A stretch of DNA of 64,000 nucleotides from Paenibacillus dokdonensis (GTDB taxonomy: Bacteria > Bacillota > Bacilli > Paenibacillales > Paenibacillaceae), in NCBI RefSeq assembly GCF_004916975.1, contig NZ_STGQ01000001.1, positions 520,993 to 584,992 of the forward strand, written 5' to 3'. The translations under genes were made by a program, and so were the position numbers. Below, one piece after another: positions 9,186 through 18,224 of the stretch (the first letter of the stretch is position 1; every line of letters starts with the position of its first letter). The notes below the pieces were generated by a model. It was not told the DNA's origin and searched no databases. It saw only the letters and a list, made by a program, of their open reading frames with translations.

Positions 9186-10427
9186 TTATATCAAAGTCAG
9201 CGGCTTGTGAGGCGATGGTTTGCTGGTCCGCTGCAAAGAGAACATCTCCAGCTCAGGCCGATCTTTTCCGGTCAGCACATCACTCAAAATATCCGCAGCA
9301 ATCATACAGTATACCGTCCCGTTTCCGCCGTACGCCTCGATAAAATAGCTGTTTGGGTAACCTGGATGTGTGCCGATCATCGGCAGTCCATCATGTGTTG
9401 AGCCGAAGATAGAGGCCCAGGCGTAGTCAGCCTTAAGTTCCTTATAACGGGGAAACAGCGTTCTTACCTCGTCCAGCAGAGCCTCGCTTTTATGCAGAGC
9501 GCGGCCATCACGCTCCTCGGGAGCTGGAGGATGCTCGTCCAGTCCACCCACAACGATACGATTATCCGGTGTAGTTCGCATATACAAATAAGGCCTGGCT
9601 GTTTCCCAGATCATGCAGCGCTCATGCCAGTCGGAAAGATCCTCTACAGGGTTGGTAAGTACGGCATAGGATACCTTAAGCACAGCATTTCTGTCCTTTT
9701 TGATTTCCTGGGTTTCATACCCCGTCGTATAAATGACCTTTTTGGCACAGATCTTATGGGTTTGGGTATGGCATGTAACGCCGTTCTCATCATAATCAAA
9801 GTGAACGGCTTCTGTATGCTCGAATACATGTGCTCCATGCCGGGCAGCCGCTTCAACCAACGCATGTACCATTCGAAACGGATTAACCTCTGCATCTCCG
9901 TGGGTATAAAGCGCTGCAGGCTTCGAAAAAGGCATATATTGTTCAATCTTGGCCTGATCCCAGTAATCAACATGAAACCCGTATTTTCTGAAATTCTCAT
10001 ACTCCTCCTGCAGCATAGCCACATCATCTTCATGACTGGCATAGTAGAAGCTGCTGCGGGGGATGAGATGAGGATCCGTATATAAACGGCTGCCTGTATC
10101 AATCAGCTTTTGCATTGCGCGTTCACACAGCTTGTAAAAAGCAACACCGATCTCTTCGCCGAATGTGTTCATAATGGAGGTGAGCGTTTTGTCATTGGAA
10201 AACTGCAGTAGGCCTGTATTCGCTGAAGAGCTGCCGCCTCCAATGCTTCTTTTGTCGATCATTACCGTGTTCAGTTTCCGATGGGTTAGTTCATAGCTCA
10301 AAATTGCTCCGCTCATGCCGCCGCCAACGACGAGAACATCGCAGTCCAGATCTTGGTTCAGTGAAGGGTATTCAGGAACGGGGTTCAGCGTATGGGGCCA
10401 AGCCAGTTTTCCACTATTCAAGATCAT
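9186..10427 (-). CDS. FAD-dependent oxidoreductase, DAO family
   Basis: 413-aa amine/amino-acid oxidase-like flavoprotein. The N-terminal FAD motif is VLVVGGGMSGA, followed by a SIGGGSSSANTGLLQF region typical of DAO-family enzymes. The C-terminal part has SIFGSTHDGLPMIG and GGNGTVYC, which close the FAD site. The enzyme would oxidise a secondary amine or amino acid using O2. The start at 10427 is chosen over an ATG nine codons upstream because AAGGAG lies 9 nt before it. It is convergent with the kinase gene and alone in its transcript. The substrate is unresolved (YurR/PuuB/glycine-oxidase-like are all possible). Confidence 0.8.
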   Translation of the reverse strand: MILNSGKLAWPHTLNPVPEYPSLNQDLDCDVLVVGGGMSGAILSYELTHRKLNTVMIDKRSIGGGSSSANTGLLQFSNDKTLTSIMNTFGEEIGVAFYKLCERAMQKLIDTGSRLYTDPHLIPRSSFYYASHEDDVAMLQEEYENFRKYGFHVDYWDQAKIEQYMPFSKPAALYTHGDAEVNPFRMVHALVEAAARHGAHVFEHTEAVHFDYDENGVTCHTQTHKICAKKVIYTTGYETQEIKKDRNAVLKVSYAVLTNPVEDLSDWHERCMIWETARPYLYMRTTPDNRIVVGGLDEHPPAPEERDGRALHKSEALLDEVRTLFPRYKELKADYAWASIFGSTHDGLPMIGTHPGYPNSYFIEAYGGNGTVYCMIAADILSDVLTGKDRPELEMFSLQRTSKPSPHKPLTLI

Positions 10428-10561
10428 CGTACTTCGCTCCTTTTCTTCATTCATCTTCAGTATTTGCTATTTAAAAGCTGTTTATTGGTAGGCACATAGA
10501 AAAAAAAGCCCGGGACATAATATGGATGAGTTAAATATCCCCAAGAAGGAGGCAAACATAT

Positions 10562-10798
10562 ATGCAATCCGGTCAAATGCAGGCAATTACGGGCAAAGAG
10601 CTCGAGTATATTGTCGATTCGATTTCCAATGAAGATTTGCTGATTAAGCAGTGTGCGGCAACGGCTGCAACCAGTCAAAATCCAGCCATCCAGCAGGCAT
10701 GCCAGCAATATATCCGTTCTATGGACCATCATCTGGAGATGCTGGTTCAGGCTCTGCAGCAGCATCAGTCGCTGGCTCCGAACCAGCCTCAACAATAA
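10562..10798 (+). CDS. small CotF-like helical protein
   Basis: 78 aa, predicted all-helical, Gln/Ala/His-rich, no signal peptide. AAGGAGGC lies before the ATG. It sits 26 bp upstream of a clear CotF-domain coat gene and has the same helical register (DEELLIKQ-like NEDLLIKQCA), so it is probably a short coat-associated paralogue of the ferritin-like CotF fold. Assignment as a spore protein rests mainly on context. Confidence 0.65.
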   Translation: MQSGQMQAITGKELEYIVDSISNEDLLIKQCAATAATSQNPAIQQACQQYIRSMDHHLEMLVQALQQHQSLAPNQPQQ

Positions 10799-10824
10799 TC
10801 CATTACGGGAGGTACGCGTAAATC

Positions 10825-11223
10825 ATGTATTATCAAAATCAAAATCAAAATAACTCTGCATTCATGCAGGATGAAGACCTGCTATATACCATCCTCGCGG
10901 ATTTGAAACGAACCGTCAGAGAATATACGACAGCTACCACGGAATCATCCTGTCCGACAGTACGCCAATTATTTACACAATTGACCAACGATACGCTACG
11001 GATGCAAGGGGAGCTCTATAATTTAATGAAGCAGATGAACATGTACTCTACTTCTTCCAAGGCGCTGCGCCAGGACGTGGACAAGCAGATCCAGGATGCG
11101 CGTAATACGCAGCAAAAGGCAAGGCAGTTTGTCCAACAAAAAACGGGGGGCATGGGTCAATACGCCCAAACTCCAAATGTCCCGCTTCATCAGCCAAATA
11201 TTCACAATCCGTACTATATGTAA
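10825..11223 (+). CDS. CotF-family spore coat protein
   Basis: 132 aa. The N-terminus is Tyr/Gln/Asn-rich (MYYQNQNQN); then comes the CotF helical domain, with DEDLLYTILADLKRTVREYTTA and a second long helix TNDTLRMQGELYNLMKQMNMY. The tail is rich in Gln, Pro and Tyr (HNPYYM), as in coat proteins. It forms a two-gene spore operon with the upstream 78-aa protein and ends at the terminator near 11310. Expected in the spore coat, produced in the mother cell. Confidence 0.78.
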   Translation: MYYQNQNQNNSAFMQDEDLLYTILADLKRTVREYTTATTESSCPTVRQLFTQLTNDTLRMQGELYNLMKQMNMYSTSSKALRQDVDKQIQDARNTQQKARQFVQQKTGGMGQYAQTPNVPLHQPNIHNPYYM

Positions 11224-11307
11224 CCGCCGTTCTGCGGGCAGCCCAAAAAGCAAAATAGCTATAATATATGTAACCCTCAGGTACCTGCGGTGAAGCATGG
11301 CACTTTT

Positions 11308-11350
11308 TAACCGTCTCTATTTCGGCCCACGCCGTAGAGACGGTTTTTCT
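11308..11350 (+). terminator. terminator of coat operon
   Basis: ACCGTCTCT pairs with AGAGACGGT, followed by TTTTTCTTT. A perfect palindrome CAGGTACCTG (11278-11287) lies just upstream, with no assigned role. Confidence 0.85.
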
Positions 11351-11450
11351 TTGCATGCTTCATAAAGTATTGTAATATTAGTATTAATCTCTTTCCCGGG
11401 TGTGACATGATCTGTAAGCAACCCGTGAAATGAATGCTGGAGGATACTGT

Positions 11451-11951
11451 ATGAAAGCACTGACTGAATTGAAATTAAAGGTTCTCGACCTGTTGAATGA
11501 AGACGCGAGACGGTCTCCCCAACTTCTCTCAACGCTGATTGGTGTTGAGGAGGAAGCGGTAAAAGAGGCGATTGCCGAGCTTGAGGCGGACCATGTCATT
11601 GTAAAATACGCGGCCGTGGTCAACTGGAGCAAGATCGAAGAAGAAACGGTTACAGCGCTCATTGAGGTGCAGATTACCCCAGAACGCGGCCGCGGTTTTG
11701 AAGGAATTGCCGAACGCATTTATTTGTATCCACAGGTCAAATCCGTATATTTGATGTCCGGAGCATATGATCTGCTGGTCGAAGTAGAAGGCCGTAATTT
11801 GCGGGAAGTAGCGAACTTTGTTTCCGAGAAGCTTTCCCCGATTGATTCTGTGCTGTCCACGAAAACAAACTTTATTTTGAAAAAATATAAACAAGACGGA
11901 ATTATTTTTGAAGACCGTGAAGAAGATAACCGTCTCATGGTCTCACCGTAA
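11451..11951 (+). CDS. alaR: Lrp/AsnC-family regulator AlaR
   Basis: 166 aa. An N-terminal helix-turn-helix (LKVLDLLNEDARRSPQLLS to EEEAVKEAIAELEADHVI) is followed by an RAM/Lrp ligand-binding ferredoxin-like domain. The ATG at 11451 is preferred to an in-frame ATG at 11430 because GGAGG lies 7 nt before it. It sits 14 bp from an alanine transaminase gene, the same order as B. subtilis alaR-alaT, so it probably activates that gene in response to alanine. Confidence 0.85.
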   Translation: MKALTELKLKVLDLLNEDARRSPQLLSTLIGVEEEAVKEAIAELEADHVIVKYAAVVNWSKIEEETVTALIEVQITPERGRGFEGIAERIYLYPQVKSVYLMSGAYDLLVEVEGRNLREVANFVSEKLSPIDSVLSTKTNFILKKYKQDGIIFEDREEDNRLMVSP

Positions 11952-11965
11952 AGGAAGATGTTGTC

Positions 11966-13177
11966 ATGATCGTGAATGAAGATACCAAACAGCAGCAAGT
12001 CAAATCGATGAATTCTTATCTTGCCCCACTCGTCAGGGATATCCCTCCATCCGGGATCCGCAAATTTTTTGATCTGGCCAATGGCAGCAAGGATATCATT
12101 ACACTCGGGGTAGGTGAGCCCGATTTCACGACTCCTTGGCATGTGAGGGAGGCCTGTGTATATTCCCTGGAACGGGGAGTAACCGCCTATACCTCGAATG
12201 CCGGAATGATTGAACTTCGTGAAGCTATCTCGCAATATTTGCATGAAAGCTTTGAGGTTGGATATGATCCGCAGAATCAGATTATCGTAACGGTCGGCGG
12301 CAGTGAGGCTATTGATCTTGCGCTGCGCGCACTCATAGAGCCAGGCGACGAAATCTTGATTCCTGAGCCTTGCTACGTATCCTATTCTCCGATCACTTCG
12401 ATTGGCGGCGGGGTGCCTGTAGGCATTGAAACCTATGCAGAGGATAATTTTAAGCTGACAGCGGAAGCGCTTGAAGCTCAAATTACACCGAAATCCAAAG
12501 TGCTAATTCTCTGTTATCCAAGTAATCCGACTGGCGCGACTATGACCTATGAAGATTGGCTCCCCATTGCCAAGGTAGTGGAAAAGCATGATCTGATCGT
12601 CATCTCCGATGAAATCTACGCAGAACTGACCTATAACCAAAAGCATGTCAGCTTTGCGGCGATTCCTGGCATGATGGATCGTACCGTTCTGGTCAGCGGA
12701 TTCTCCAAAGCATTCGCTATGACCGGCTGGCGGATGGGATATGTATGTGCCCATCCAGATATCATTGCCGCGATGCTCAAAATTCACCAGTATACTGTAA
12801 TGTGTGCGCCGGTGATGGGGCAGGTTGCCGCACTGGAGGCACTGAAGAACGGTATGGGGGAGAAGGACCGTATGGTTGAATCCTATAACCAGCGCAGACG
12901 GCTGATCGTTCAAGGGTTCCAGGATATCGGACTTCAATGCCACGAGCCTCAGGGAGCATTTTATGCTTTCCCAAGTATTGTTTCAACAGGACTCAGCTCG
13001 GATGAATTTGCCCAGAGGCTGCTGCTTGAAGCCAAGGTGGCCGCTGTACCGGGTACGGCTTTCGGAGCAGGGGGCGAAGGATTTTTACGTTGTTCCTATG
13101 CGACTTCCGTTGCCCAATTAACTGAAGCTCTGGATCGGATCGGAACATTTCTTCACAAGCTTAAACAGGAATCATGA
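11966..13177 (+). CDS. alaT: alanine transaminase AlaT
   Basis: 403-aa fold-type I aminotransferase. It contains the N-terminal SGIRKFFDLA segment, PEPCYVSY, NPTGA, DEIYAELTY and the PLP lysine in SGFSKAFAMTGWRMGY. The run of matching segments (VGEPDF, IPEPC, FSKAFAMTGWR, KIHQY.MMCAP-like) fits B. subtilis AlaT (YugH) better than PatA. It interconverts alanine and 2-oxoglutarate with pyruvate and glutamate in the cytosol. It follows its Lrp-type regulator in one operon. Confidence 0.87.
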   Translation: MIVNEDTKQQQVKSMNSYLAPLVRDIPPSGIRKFFDLANGSKDIITLGVGEPDFTTPWHVREACVYSLERGVTAYTSNAGMIELREAISQYLHESFEVGYDPQNQIIVTVGGSEAIDLALRALIEPGDEILIPEPCYVSYSPITSIGGGVPVGIETYAEDNFKLTAEALEAQITPKSKVLILCYPSNPTGATMTYEDWLPIAKVVEKHDLIVISDEIYAELTYNQKHVSFAAIPGMMDRTVLVSGFSKAFAMTGWRMGYVCAHPDIIAAMLKIHQYTVMCAPVMGQVAALEALKNGMGEKDRMVESYNQRRRLIVQGFQDIGLQCHEPQGAFYAFPSIVSTGLSSDEFAQRLLLEAKVAAVPGTAFGAGGEGFLRCSYATSVAQLTEALDRIGTFLHKLKQES

Positions 13178-13180
13178 TTT

Positions 13181-13225
13181 AAGAATGAACTGGAGCCTAT
13201 TAAGAGCTCCAGTTTATTCATTCTT
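13181..13225 (+). terminator. hairpin terminator of alaRT
   Basis: AACTGGAGC and GCTCCAGTT form the core stem. AAGAATGA and TCATTCTT extend it beyond a small bulge. The T-run is broken (TTTATTCATTCTTT). Confidence 0.7.
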
Positions 13226-13343
13226 TATAACGTTTTAATCTGTTTTTTGTATAATTTAACAAAAAATTCACTTTATTTTATGGATTTGTATGTTATAATT
13301 TTGCTTTAGGAGCAAGAAAAGACTTACCAGGGAGGGATTACCT

Positions 13344-13610
13344 TTGTTTTGTGCTGAATATGATATGCCCTCATATCGCGGTGACTACACTGCCGAAGGC
13401 GATCAACGCGGTGATTGGTCAACCAAAACGACGGATTCTATCAAGAATATATCCTTGGAAGATGAAATTCTGATGCTTCGCAAAAAGATGGAACAGATAT
13501 TTTTGCAGGAACAATCCTTCACTTCGGAAATCGTCATTGAAATTAGCAGCTTGCTGGATTTGAAGATTAATGAATATATGAAATTATGTCCTAAGAAGAG
13601 TAAAGCTTAA
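13344..13610 (+). CDS. Spo0E-like aspartyl phosphatase
   Basis: 88 aa starting at TTG after GGGAGGGA. The C-terminal half holds the Spo0E helical hairpin: LEDEILMLRKKMEQIF, then EISSLLDLKINEYMK with the SxxxD-type catalytic motif. This family dephosphorylates Spo0A~P, or related receivers, and so restrains sporulation. The N-terminal 35 residues are polar and not conserved. Target not determined. Confidence 0.8.
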   Translation: MFCAEYDMPSYRGDYTAEGDQRGDWSTKTTDSIKNISLEDEILMLRKKMEQIFLQEQSFTSEIVIEISSLLDLKINEYMKLCPKKSKA

Positions 13611-13626
13611 ATACATATAGGGTTAC

Positions 13627-13699
13627 AATCCCCCCGGTTTGGCAGTAAGCAAAGAGTTCATGTGATGAATTCGGCACTGCTGGCCGGTGGGGATTTTTG
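13627..13699 (+). terminator. long hairpin terminator after Spo0E-like gene
   Basis: AATCCCC and GGGGATT are the outer arms, with CCGG/CCGG and GGCAG/CTGC pairing inside and TTCAT/ATGAA at the tip. TTTTTG follows. Confidence 0.7.
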
Positions 13700-13807
13700 T
13701 GTTCATCCACATTTGGTTTGGGGATAAGTTTCATGATACAATATTAATCTGTCTCAAAAATAAGAAAGAGCAAATATATATACAAATACAACCCGGAGGG
13801 ATTGGCC

Positions 13808-14337
13808 ATGGTAAAGTATCAAGATATTATCCCCTATATGGATCAAGTTCGAGCACAATTCATGCAAGTATTGAACGCCTTCGGACCGGAAGAAAAGCAA
13901 TTACGCGAGAAGCCGGAGGGCTGGAGTGTAACAGAAGTGGTTGAGCATCTCGGAAAGCTTGAAGGTGTCATTCAATATCAAATCAAGCAATTGTTGGCTA
14001 AGGAACCGGTTCTTCCTTCTGAGCCGCTGGATGAGAAGAAGACGGATGTCATGGATATCGTGAAAGCAGCGGCATTATTGGTGTAAAGATCGAAGCCCCT
14101 ACTCCAACCCGCCCGAGCGGAACACTCAGTTATGAGGATGCTATTGAAAAGCTGAATGAGGTACGCTCAGCAACAAAAGCACTGATTCCTAAACTGGCCG
14201 AGCGGAATACAGATGAGCTTCTTTATCCCCACCCGTTCGGTTTTGAATTGAACGCATCGCAGTGGGCGCATTTTATCGCGATTCATGAGACAACTCATAT
14301 CCGTCAGCTCCAGCGCATACGTGAGGCAAACCAGTAA
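13808..14337 (+). pseudogene. frameshifted DinB-family protein
   Basis: Two overlapping frames together make one DinB_2-type four-helix protein of about 176 aa. The first (from ATG 13808, after GGAGGG) encodes VKYQDIIPYMDQVRAQF to IVKAAALL and stops at 14086. The second frame continues GVKIEAPTPTRPSG to FIAIHETTHIRQLQRI, ending with TAA at 14335. Adding one G to the GG at 14079-14081 restores an unbroken frame (LLGVKIEAP). The C-terminal HxxxHxxQ-like metal site survives in the second part. It is either a recent single-base deletion or a sequencing error. Confidence 0.8.
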
Positions 14338-14364
14338 TTTTGCAGCAATACGATATATAATAAC

Positions 14365-14402
14365 AGAGTCCGGATGCAATCGATCCGGGCTCTTCTTTTT
14401 TG
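14365..14402 (+). terminator. terminator after DinB-like locus
   Basis: GAGTCCGGAT and ATCCGGGCTC form the stem, followed by TTCTTTTTTG. Confidence 0.85.
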
Positions 14403-14456
14403 TCTCTGCCAGGTGTGATATATTGAACCTATTGGAGAAAAGAGGGGGAGCAGAGA

Positions 14457-14996
14457 TTGAAGGCATACGGTAAATTGATGCTGGTTATACTTGCTGTTTT
14501 TATGCTTGCAGGTTGTGGGAAAGATGACAAACCAGGTGTTTCGGTATTCATGATTGATCAGAATTCCGACCCAACGGAGGTGTCTGAGCAGCTGCAGAAG
14601 ACTCTTCAGGATAAACTCGGTCCTGACATCAAGGTTGAAGTGGTTGCAAGTCCTTTGTATAATCCGCAGAAGCTGATGGTTGAATATGCTGCGGGCGGAC
14701 ATGATATTATGATTTTGCCTGAAGATGACATGAAAAATTATGGTAAACTTGGCGGCCATGTCGCACTGGATGACCATTTCGATGCCAAAAAGTATCCGGA
14801 AGGCGTTTTTGCTAGCCAGGAAGAAAAGGACGATAAGACCATCGATAATACAAAGCATCTGTATGGCATCCCCGTAAAACAATTGAAAGTTTTTCAGGAT
14901 TTGAAATATACGCCTGAAAAACTGTATGTCACCATTCCTGTCTCTTCAAAACATGTGGACGACGCATTGAAGGCAATTCAGGCTATGACGGAATAA
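14457..14996 (+). CDS. small lipoprotein of unknown function
   Basis: 179 aa starting at TTG after GAGGGGG. The signal peptide ends in a lipobox MLAGC (Cys20), so it is predicted to be anchored to the outer face of the membrane. The mature part (GVSVFMIDQNSDPTEVSEQL, AAGGHDIMILPEDDMKNYG) resembles a small periplasmic-binding-like alpha/beta domain, but no family is recognised. It lies 34 bp before the adenosyltransferase gene and may be co-transcribed with it. Confidence 0.75.
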   Translation: MKAYGKLMLVILAVFMLAGCGKDDKPGVSVFMIDQNSDPTEVSEQLQKTLQDKLGPDIKVEVVASPLYNPQKLMVEYAAGGHDIMILPEDDMKNYGKLGGHVALDDHFDAKKYPEGVFASQEEKDDKTIDNTKHLYGIPVKQLKVFQDLKYTPEKLYVTIPVSSKHVDDALKAIQAMTE

Positions 14997-15030
14997 ATAA
15001 CGGTATCTTTTGCATAGGGGGTTCTGAAAA

Positions 15031-15600
15031 ATGAAAGTGTATACAAGAACAGGCGATGAAGGCCAGACATCCGTAATTGGCGGATGTGTATCCAAGGATG
15101 ATCAGCAGGTAGAGACCTATGGCACGATCGATGAGCTGAACAGCTATGTCGGACAGGCTGTCAGTCTTATGGAGGGGGAAACGTTCGAAGATTTGCGCCA
15201 GAATCTGCTGGAGATACAGCATGAATTATTTGATTGCGGATCGGATCTTGCCTTTGTTAAATTAAGTGAAAGCAAATATAAGGTAAGCGCTGAAATGGTG
15301 GAGCGACTGGAACAATGGTTGGATGCTTATGAGGAAGAGAATCCGGAGCTGGAACGTTTTATTTTACCGGGAGGAACTCTGTTATCGTCTACTCTGCATG
15401 TGTGCAGAACCGTGTGCCGCCGCGCTGAGCGCGGAGTTGTAACCTTGGGTCAAGTGAAGGACATTAATCCGGAGGTTCTCCGTTATCTGAACCGTCTGTC
15501 GGACTACTTCTTTGTGATTGCCCGTACGGCCAATGTCCGCAGCAACGTCCCGGATATCGAATATATCCGTAGTAAAAAGGTGTTTGGCAACAAGAAATGA
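15031..15600 (+). CDS. cob(I)yrinic acid a,c-diamide adenosyltransferase, PduO type
   Basis: 189 aa. The N-terminal VYTRTGDEGQTS ATP-binding motif, TYGTIDELNSYVG, and the C-terminal RRAERGVV and YLNRLSDYFFVIAR segments are diagnostic of PduO-type ATP:cob(I)alamin adenosyltransferases. It makes adenosylcobalamin in the cytosol. Its stop overlaps the next start (ATGA). B. subtilis YvqK is the counterpart. Confidence 0.92.
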   Translation: MKVYTRTGDEGQTSVIGGCVSKDDQQVETYGTIDELNSYVGQAVSLMEGETFEDLRQNLLEIQHELFDCGSDLAFVKLSESKYKVSAEMVERLEQWLDAYEEENPELERFILPGGTLLSSTLHVCRTVCRRAERGVVTLGQVKDINPEVLRYLNRLSDYFFVIARTANVRSNVPDIEYIRSKKVFGNKK

Positions 15601-16601
15601 CATCCTACTATCCGCCCATTACTTATATCATTCCCGAGGCTGAGGATGGCTGGCTCCTCAAGACCATCCTGTTTCGGCGCATGCATGTGTCACGCAAGCT
15701 GCAGTCCCGGCTGAAGCTGACAGAACAAGGCATTACATTGAATGGCCAGAGGGTATACATCAGTGTGCATGTTCAGGCCGGAGATGTGGTGGAAATCAGG
15801 ATGGAGAAGGAAACCTCCGAGGATATTCTGCCGCAGCCAATCCCTTTTGAGATTATATATGAAGACGAGCATATCTTAATTGTAAATAAAGAAGCGGGAA
15901 TCATTGTCCATCCTACACATGGCCACTATACAGGCACGCTCGCGAATGGAGTCGTGGACTATTGGCTTAAAAAAGAGGAAGCATTCCGTTTTCGCGCAGT
16001 TCACCGCCTGGATCAAGAGACAACCGGCGTGCTTGCGATTGCCAAAAATCCTTATGTGCATCAGCATATTTCCGAGCAGATGATTGATAATCGCGTGGAC
16101 AAGAAGTACCTGGCACTGGTGCATGGTACGCCGAATCCGGAGCAGGGAGAGATTGACGGCCCGATTGACCGGGATCCGGAACAGCCTCACCGCCGGATTG
16201 TCACATCTGACGGATATCCTTCGCTAACGAAATATATGGTGCTGGAAAGCTGGAGCAAGGGATCGCTTGTTCAGCTCAAGCTGGAGACGGGAAGAACGCA
16301 TCAAATCCGTGTACATATGACTAGCATCGGCTGCCCTTTAATCGGTGATAAACTGTATCGTCACTCCGTTTATGAGGAGATTGAAGGAACCGTTGATCCG
16401 ATTCTCCCGGATGAAGCTTTCCTGGACTCATTGACTGAATCCGCCCAGGAAATTGTCCGGCTTGATCAATCCATGCCGCGGCAGGCTCTGCATGCTTTCG
16501 AGCTTTCTTTTGAGCATCCGGTAACGCATGAGATGATGACTTTTCAGGCACCGTTACCTGAGGACATGAAAGAGCTGCAGCGCAGGCTGGATTCCAGGTA
16601 A
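15597..16601 (+). CDS. RluA-family rRNA pseudouridine synthase
   Basis: 334 aa. An N-terminal S4-like RNA-binding region (HVSRKLQSRLKLTEQGITLNGQRV) precedes the catalytic domain, with the active Asp in HRLDQETTGVLAIAK and the closing motifs GRTHQIRVHM and LIGDKLY. It isomerises uridine to pseudouridine in large rRNA; the target site is unknown. It starts inside the stop codon of the upstream gene (4-bp ATGA overlap), so the two are coupled. Confidence 0.9.
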   Translation: MTSYYPPITYIIPEAEDGWLLKTILFRRMHVSRKLQSRLKLTEQGITLNGQRVYISVHVQAGDVVEIRMEKETSEDILPQPIPFEIIYEDEHILIVNKEAGIIVHPTHGHYTGTLANGVVDYWLKKEEAFRFRAVHRLDQETTGVLAIAKNPYVHQHISEQMIDNRVDKKYLALVHGTPNPEQGEIDGPIDRDPEQPHRRIVTSDGYPSLTKYMVLESWSKGSLVQLKLETGRTHQIRVHMTSIGCPLIGDKLYRHSVYEEIEGTVDPILPDEAFLDSLTESAQEIVRLDQSMPRQALHAFELSFEHPVTHEMMTFQAPLPEDMKELQRRLDSR

Positions 16602-16646
16602 AAGAGCTGTCCACCCGTATAAATATGACAGAGAGAGTTGACTACG

Positions 16647-17006
16647 ATGAGCAAACTAGAAGTTTATCAATACCCGAAATGCGGTACATGCCGCAGCGCT
16701 GTGAAATGGCTTCAGGCTCACGGACATGAGCTGGAACTTCATCATATATTCGATGAGCCGCCCAAACCGGAAGTGCTGGCTGAGCTGATTAAGCTGAGCG
16801 GACTTCCGCTCAAGAAGTTCTTTAATACGAGCGGCGAGGTTTACAAGGAGCTGGGTCTGAAAGACAAGCTTGCCGGAATGGACGAAAAGGAACAGATTGA
16901 GCTTCTGTCATCGAACGGCAGATTGATCAAACGTCCGATCGTAACGGATGGCAGCAAAGTGACGGTTGGGTATAAAGAAGACCAATACGAATCCACTTGG
17001 AGATAA
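16647..17006 (+). CDS. ArsC/Spx-family thioredoxin-fold protein
   Basis: 119 aa. It has the redox motif CGTC near the N-terminus (YPKCGTCRSAVKWL) and the ArsC-family segments KKFFNTSGEVYKELGLKDKL and RLIKRPIV. It is close to the YusI-type arsenate-reductase-like proteins and lacks signs of being the Spx RNA polymerase regulator, although that is the same fold. ATG 16647 is taken rather than the upstream TTG. Substrate is unknown. Confidence 0.8.
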   Translation: MSKLEVYQYPKCGTCRSAVKWLQAHGHELELHHIFDEPPKPEVLAELIKLSGLPLKKFFNTSGEVYKELGLKDKLAGMDEKEQIELLSSNGRLIKRPIVTDGSKVTVGYKEDQYESTWR

Positions 17007-17105
17007 CAGGAAAGAGCCCAAATGCTCCCCGTAGTTGTGTTATACTAGAGGCAGAATTGCCGGACCCTGTAAAGGGAATAGGGCAGACAAGGGGAGAAAC
17101 GAAGA

Positions 17106-17993
17106 TTGATACCTAATGCTAAACGCCAATCCGTCTTGCTCGTTGATGGGATGGCCTTATTATTCAGAGCTTATTATGCGACCGCCACAAGCGGATATAT
17201 CCGCCGTACCAAATCAGGAATCCCGACGAATGCGATTTACGGATTTATACGGTATTTTTGGGATGCTGTTCAGAATTTTGACCCAAGTCATGTCATCTGC
17301 TGTTGGGATCTTGGAGGCTCGACCTTCCGCGGTCAGCAGTTTTCCGCATATAAGGGAAACCGTCCGGAAGCGCCGAATGATCTGGTGCCGCAGTTTTCCA
17401 TCATCCGTGATGTCATGGATAGCATGGGGGTACCGAATATCAGCGCCGAAGGATACGAAGCCGATGATTGCATCGGTACGCTGGCTACGAAGTTCAGTGA
17501 AGAAATGGATGTCATGATTTTAACAGGCGACCACGATCTGCTGCAGCTTGTTAGTGACCGTACGACGGTTATTATCATGAAAAAAGGCCATGGCAATTAT
17601 AAGGTATACACACCGGAATCCTTGTATGAAGAGAAACAGCTTCAGCCGCGCCAAATTATAGATGTAAAAGCCCTGATGGGGGATGCCAGCGACAATTATC
17701 CGGGCGTCCGCGGCATCGGCGAGAAGATAGCCCATAAGCTGGTTCAGGAATATGGATCTGTTGAAGGTATTCTGGACAATCTGGATCAGGTAACGAAGAG
17801 TGTCCGCGTCAAAATTGAAACGGATCTCGAAATGCTGCATCTGTCACGTAAACTGGCGGAAATTCATTGCTGTGTGCCTGTGGCATGCGAGCTGGATATC
17901 TGCGAGCTATCACTTGACGAGCAAATGGTAGCGGATAAATTCGAGGAACTCGAGATGAAGAGCCTTTGCCATCTTCTCGGAGTTGTTGTCTAA
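17106..17993 (+). CDS. 5'-3' exonuclease (YpcP-like)
   Basis: 295-aa stand-alone FEN/PolI-N family nuclease. VLLVDGMALLFRAYYA, FRGQQFSAYKGNR, EGYEADDCIGTLA, ILTGDHDLLQL and VKALMGDASDNYPGVRGIGEKIA hold the metal-binding acidic residues and helix-hairpin-helix. It would remove RNA primers or flaps in replication and repair. It begins with TTG after AAGGGGAGA. Its own terminator follows. Confidence 0.9.
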   Translation: MIPNAKRQSVLLVDGMALLFRAYYATATSGYIRRTKSGIPTNAIYGFIRYFWDAVQNFDPSHVICCWDLGGSTFRGQQFSAYKGNRPEAPNDLVPQFSIIRDVMDSMGVPNISAEGYEADDCIGTLATKFSEEMDVMILTGDHDLLQLVSDRTTVIIMKKGHGNYKVYTPESLYEEKQLQPRQIIDVKALMGDASDNYPGVRGIGEKIAHKLVQEYGSVEGILDNLDQVTKSVRVKIETDLEMLHLSRKLAEIHCCVPVACELDICELSLDEQMVADKFEELEMKSLCHLLGVVV

Positions 17994-18024
17994 GCAGAAT
18001 ATTGCGGTACAAAACCATGCGCTG

Positions 18025-18067
18025 GGGATGCTGGCATCAACGCCGGCATCTCCATTTGTATTTTTCT
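18025..18067 (+). terminator. terminator of exonuclease gene
   Basis: GGGATGCTGGC and GCCGGCATCTCC form a long GC-rich stem with one G-U, followed by ATTTGTATTTTTC. Confidence 0.75.
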
Positions 18068-18113
18068 GTGGTATCATTCGAATGGTTAAGTACCTAAGAT
18101 GTGCGCGGTTGAA

Positions 18114-18143
18114 TTGACTTTTTTTGATAAACTGGGCTATAAT
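18114..18143 (+). promoter_or_regulatory. sigma-A promoter of ROK kinase gene
   Basis: TTGACT (18114-18119) and TATAAT (18138-18143) with an 18-bp spacer, about 80 bp before the start codon. Confidence 0.75.
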
Positions 18144-18224
18144 GCCCGTGGTTATGGATAGGATTCATACTTGATACCTCATAAAAAACAGACAATGAGA
18201 ATGGTGCAGGAGGGTTTACAAACG

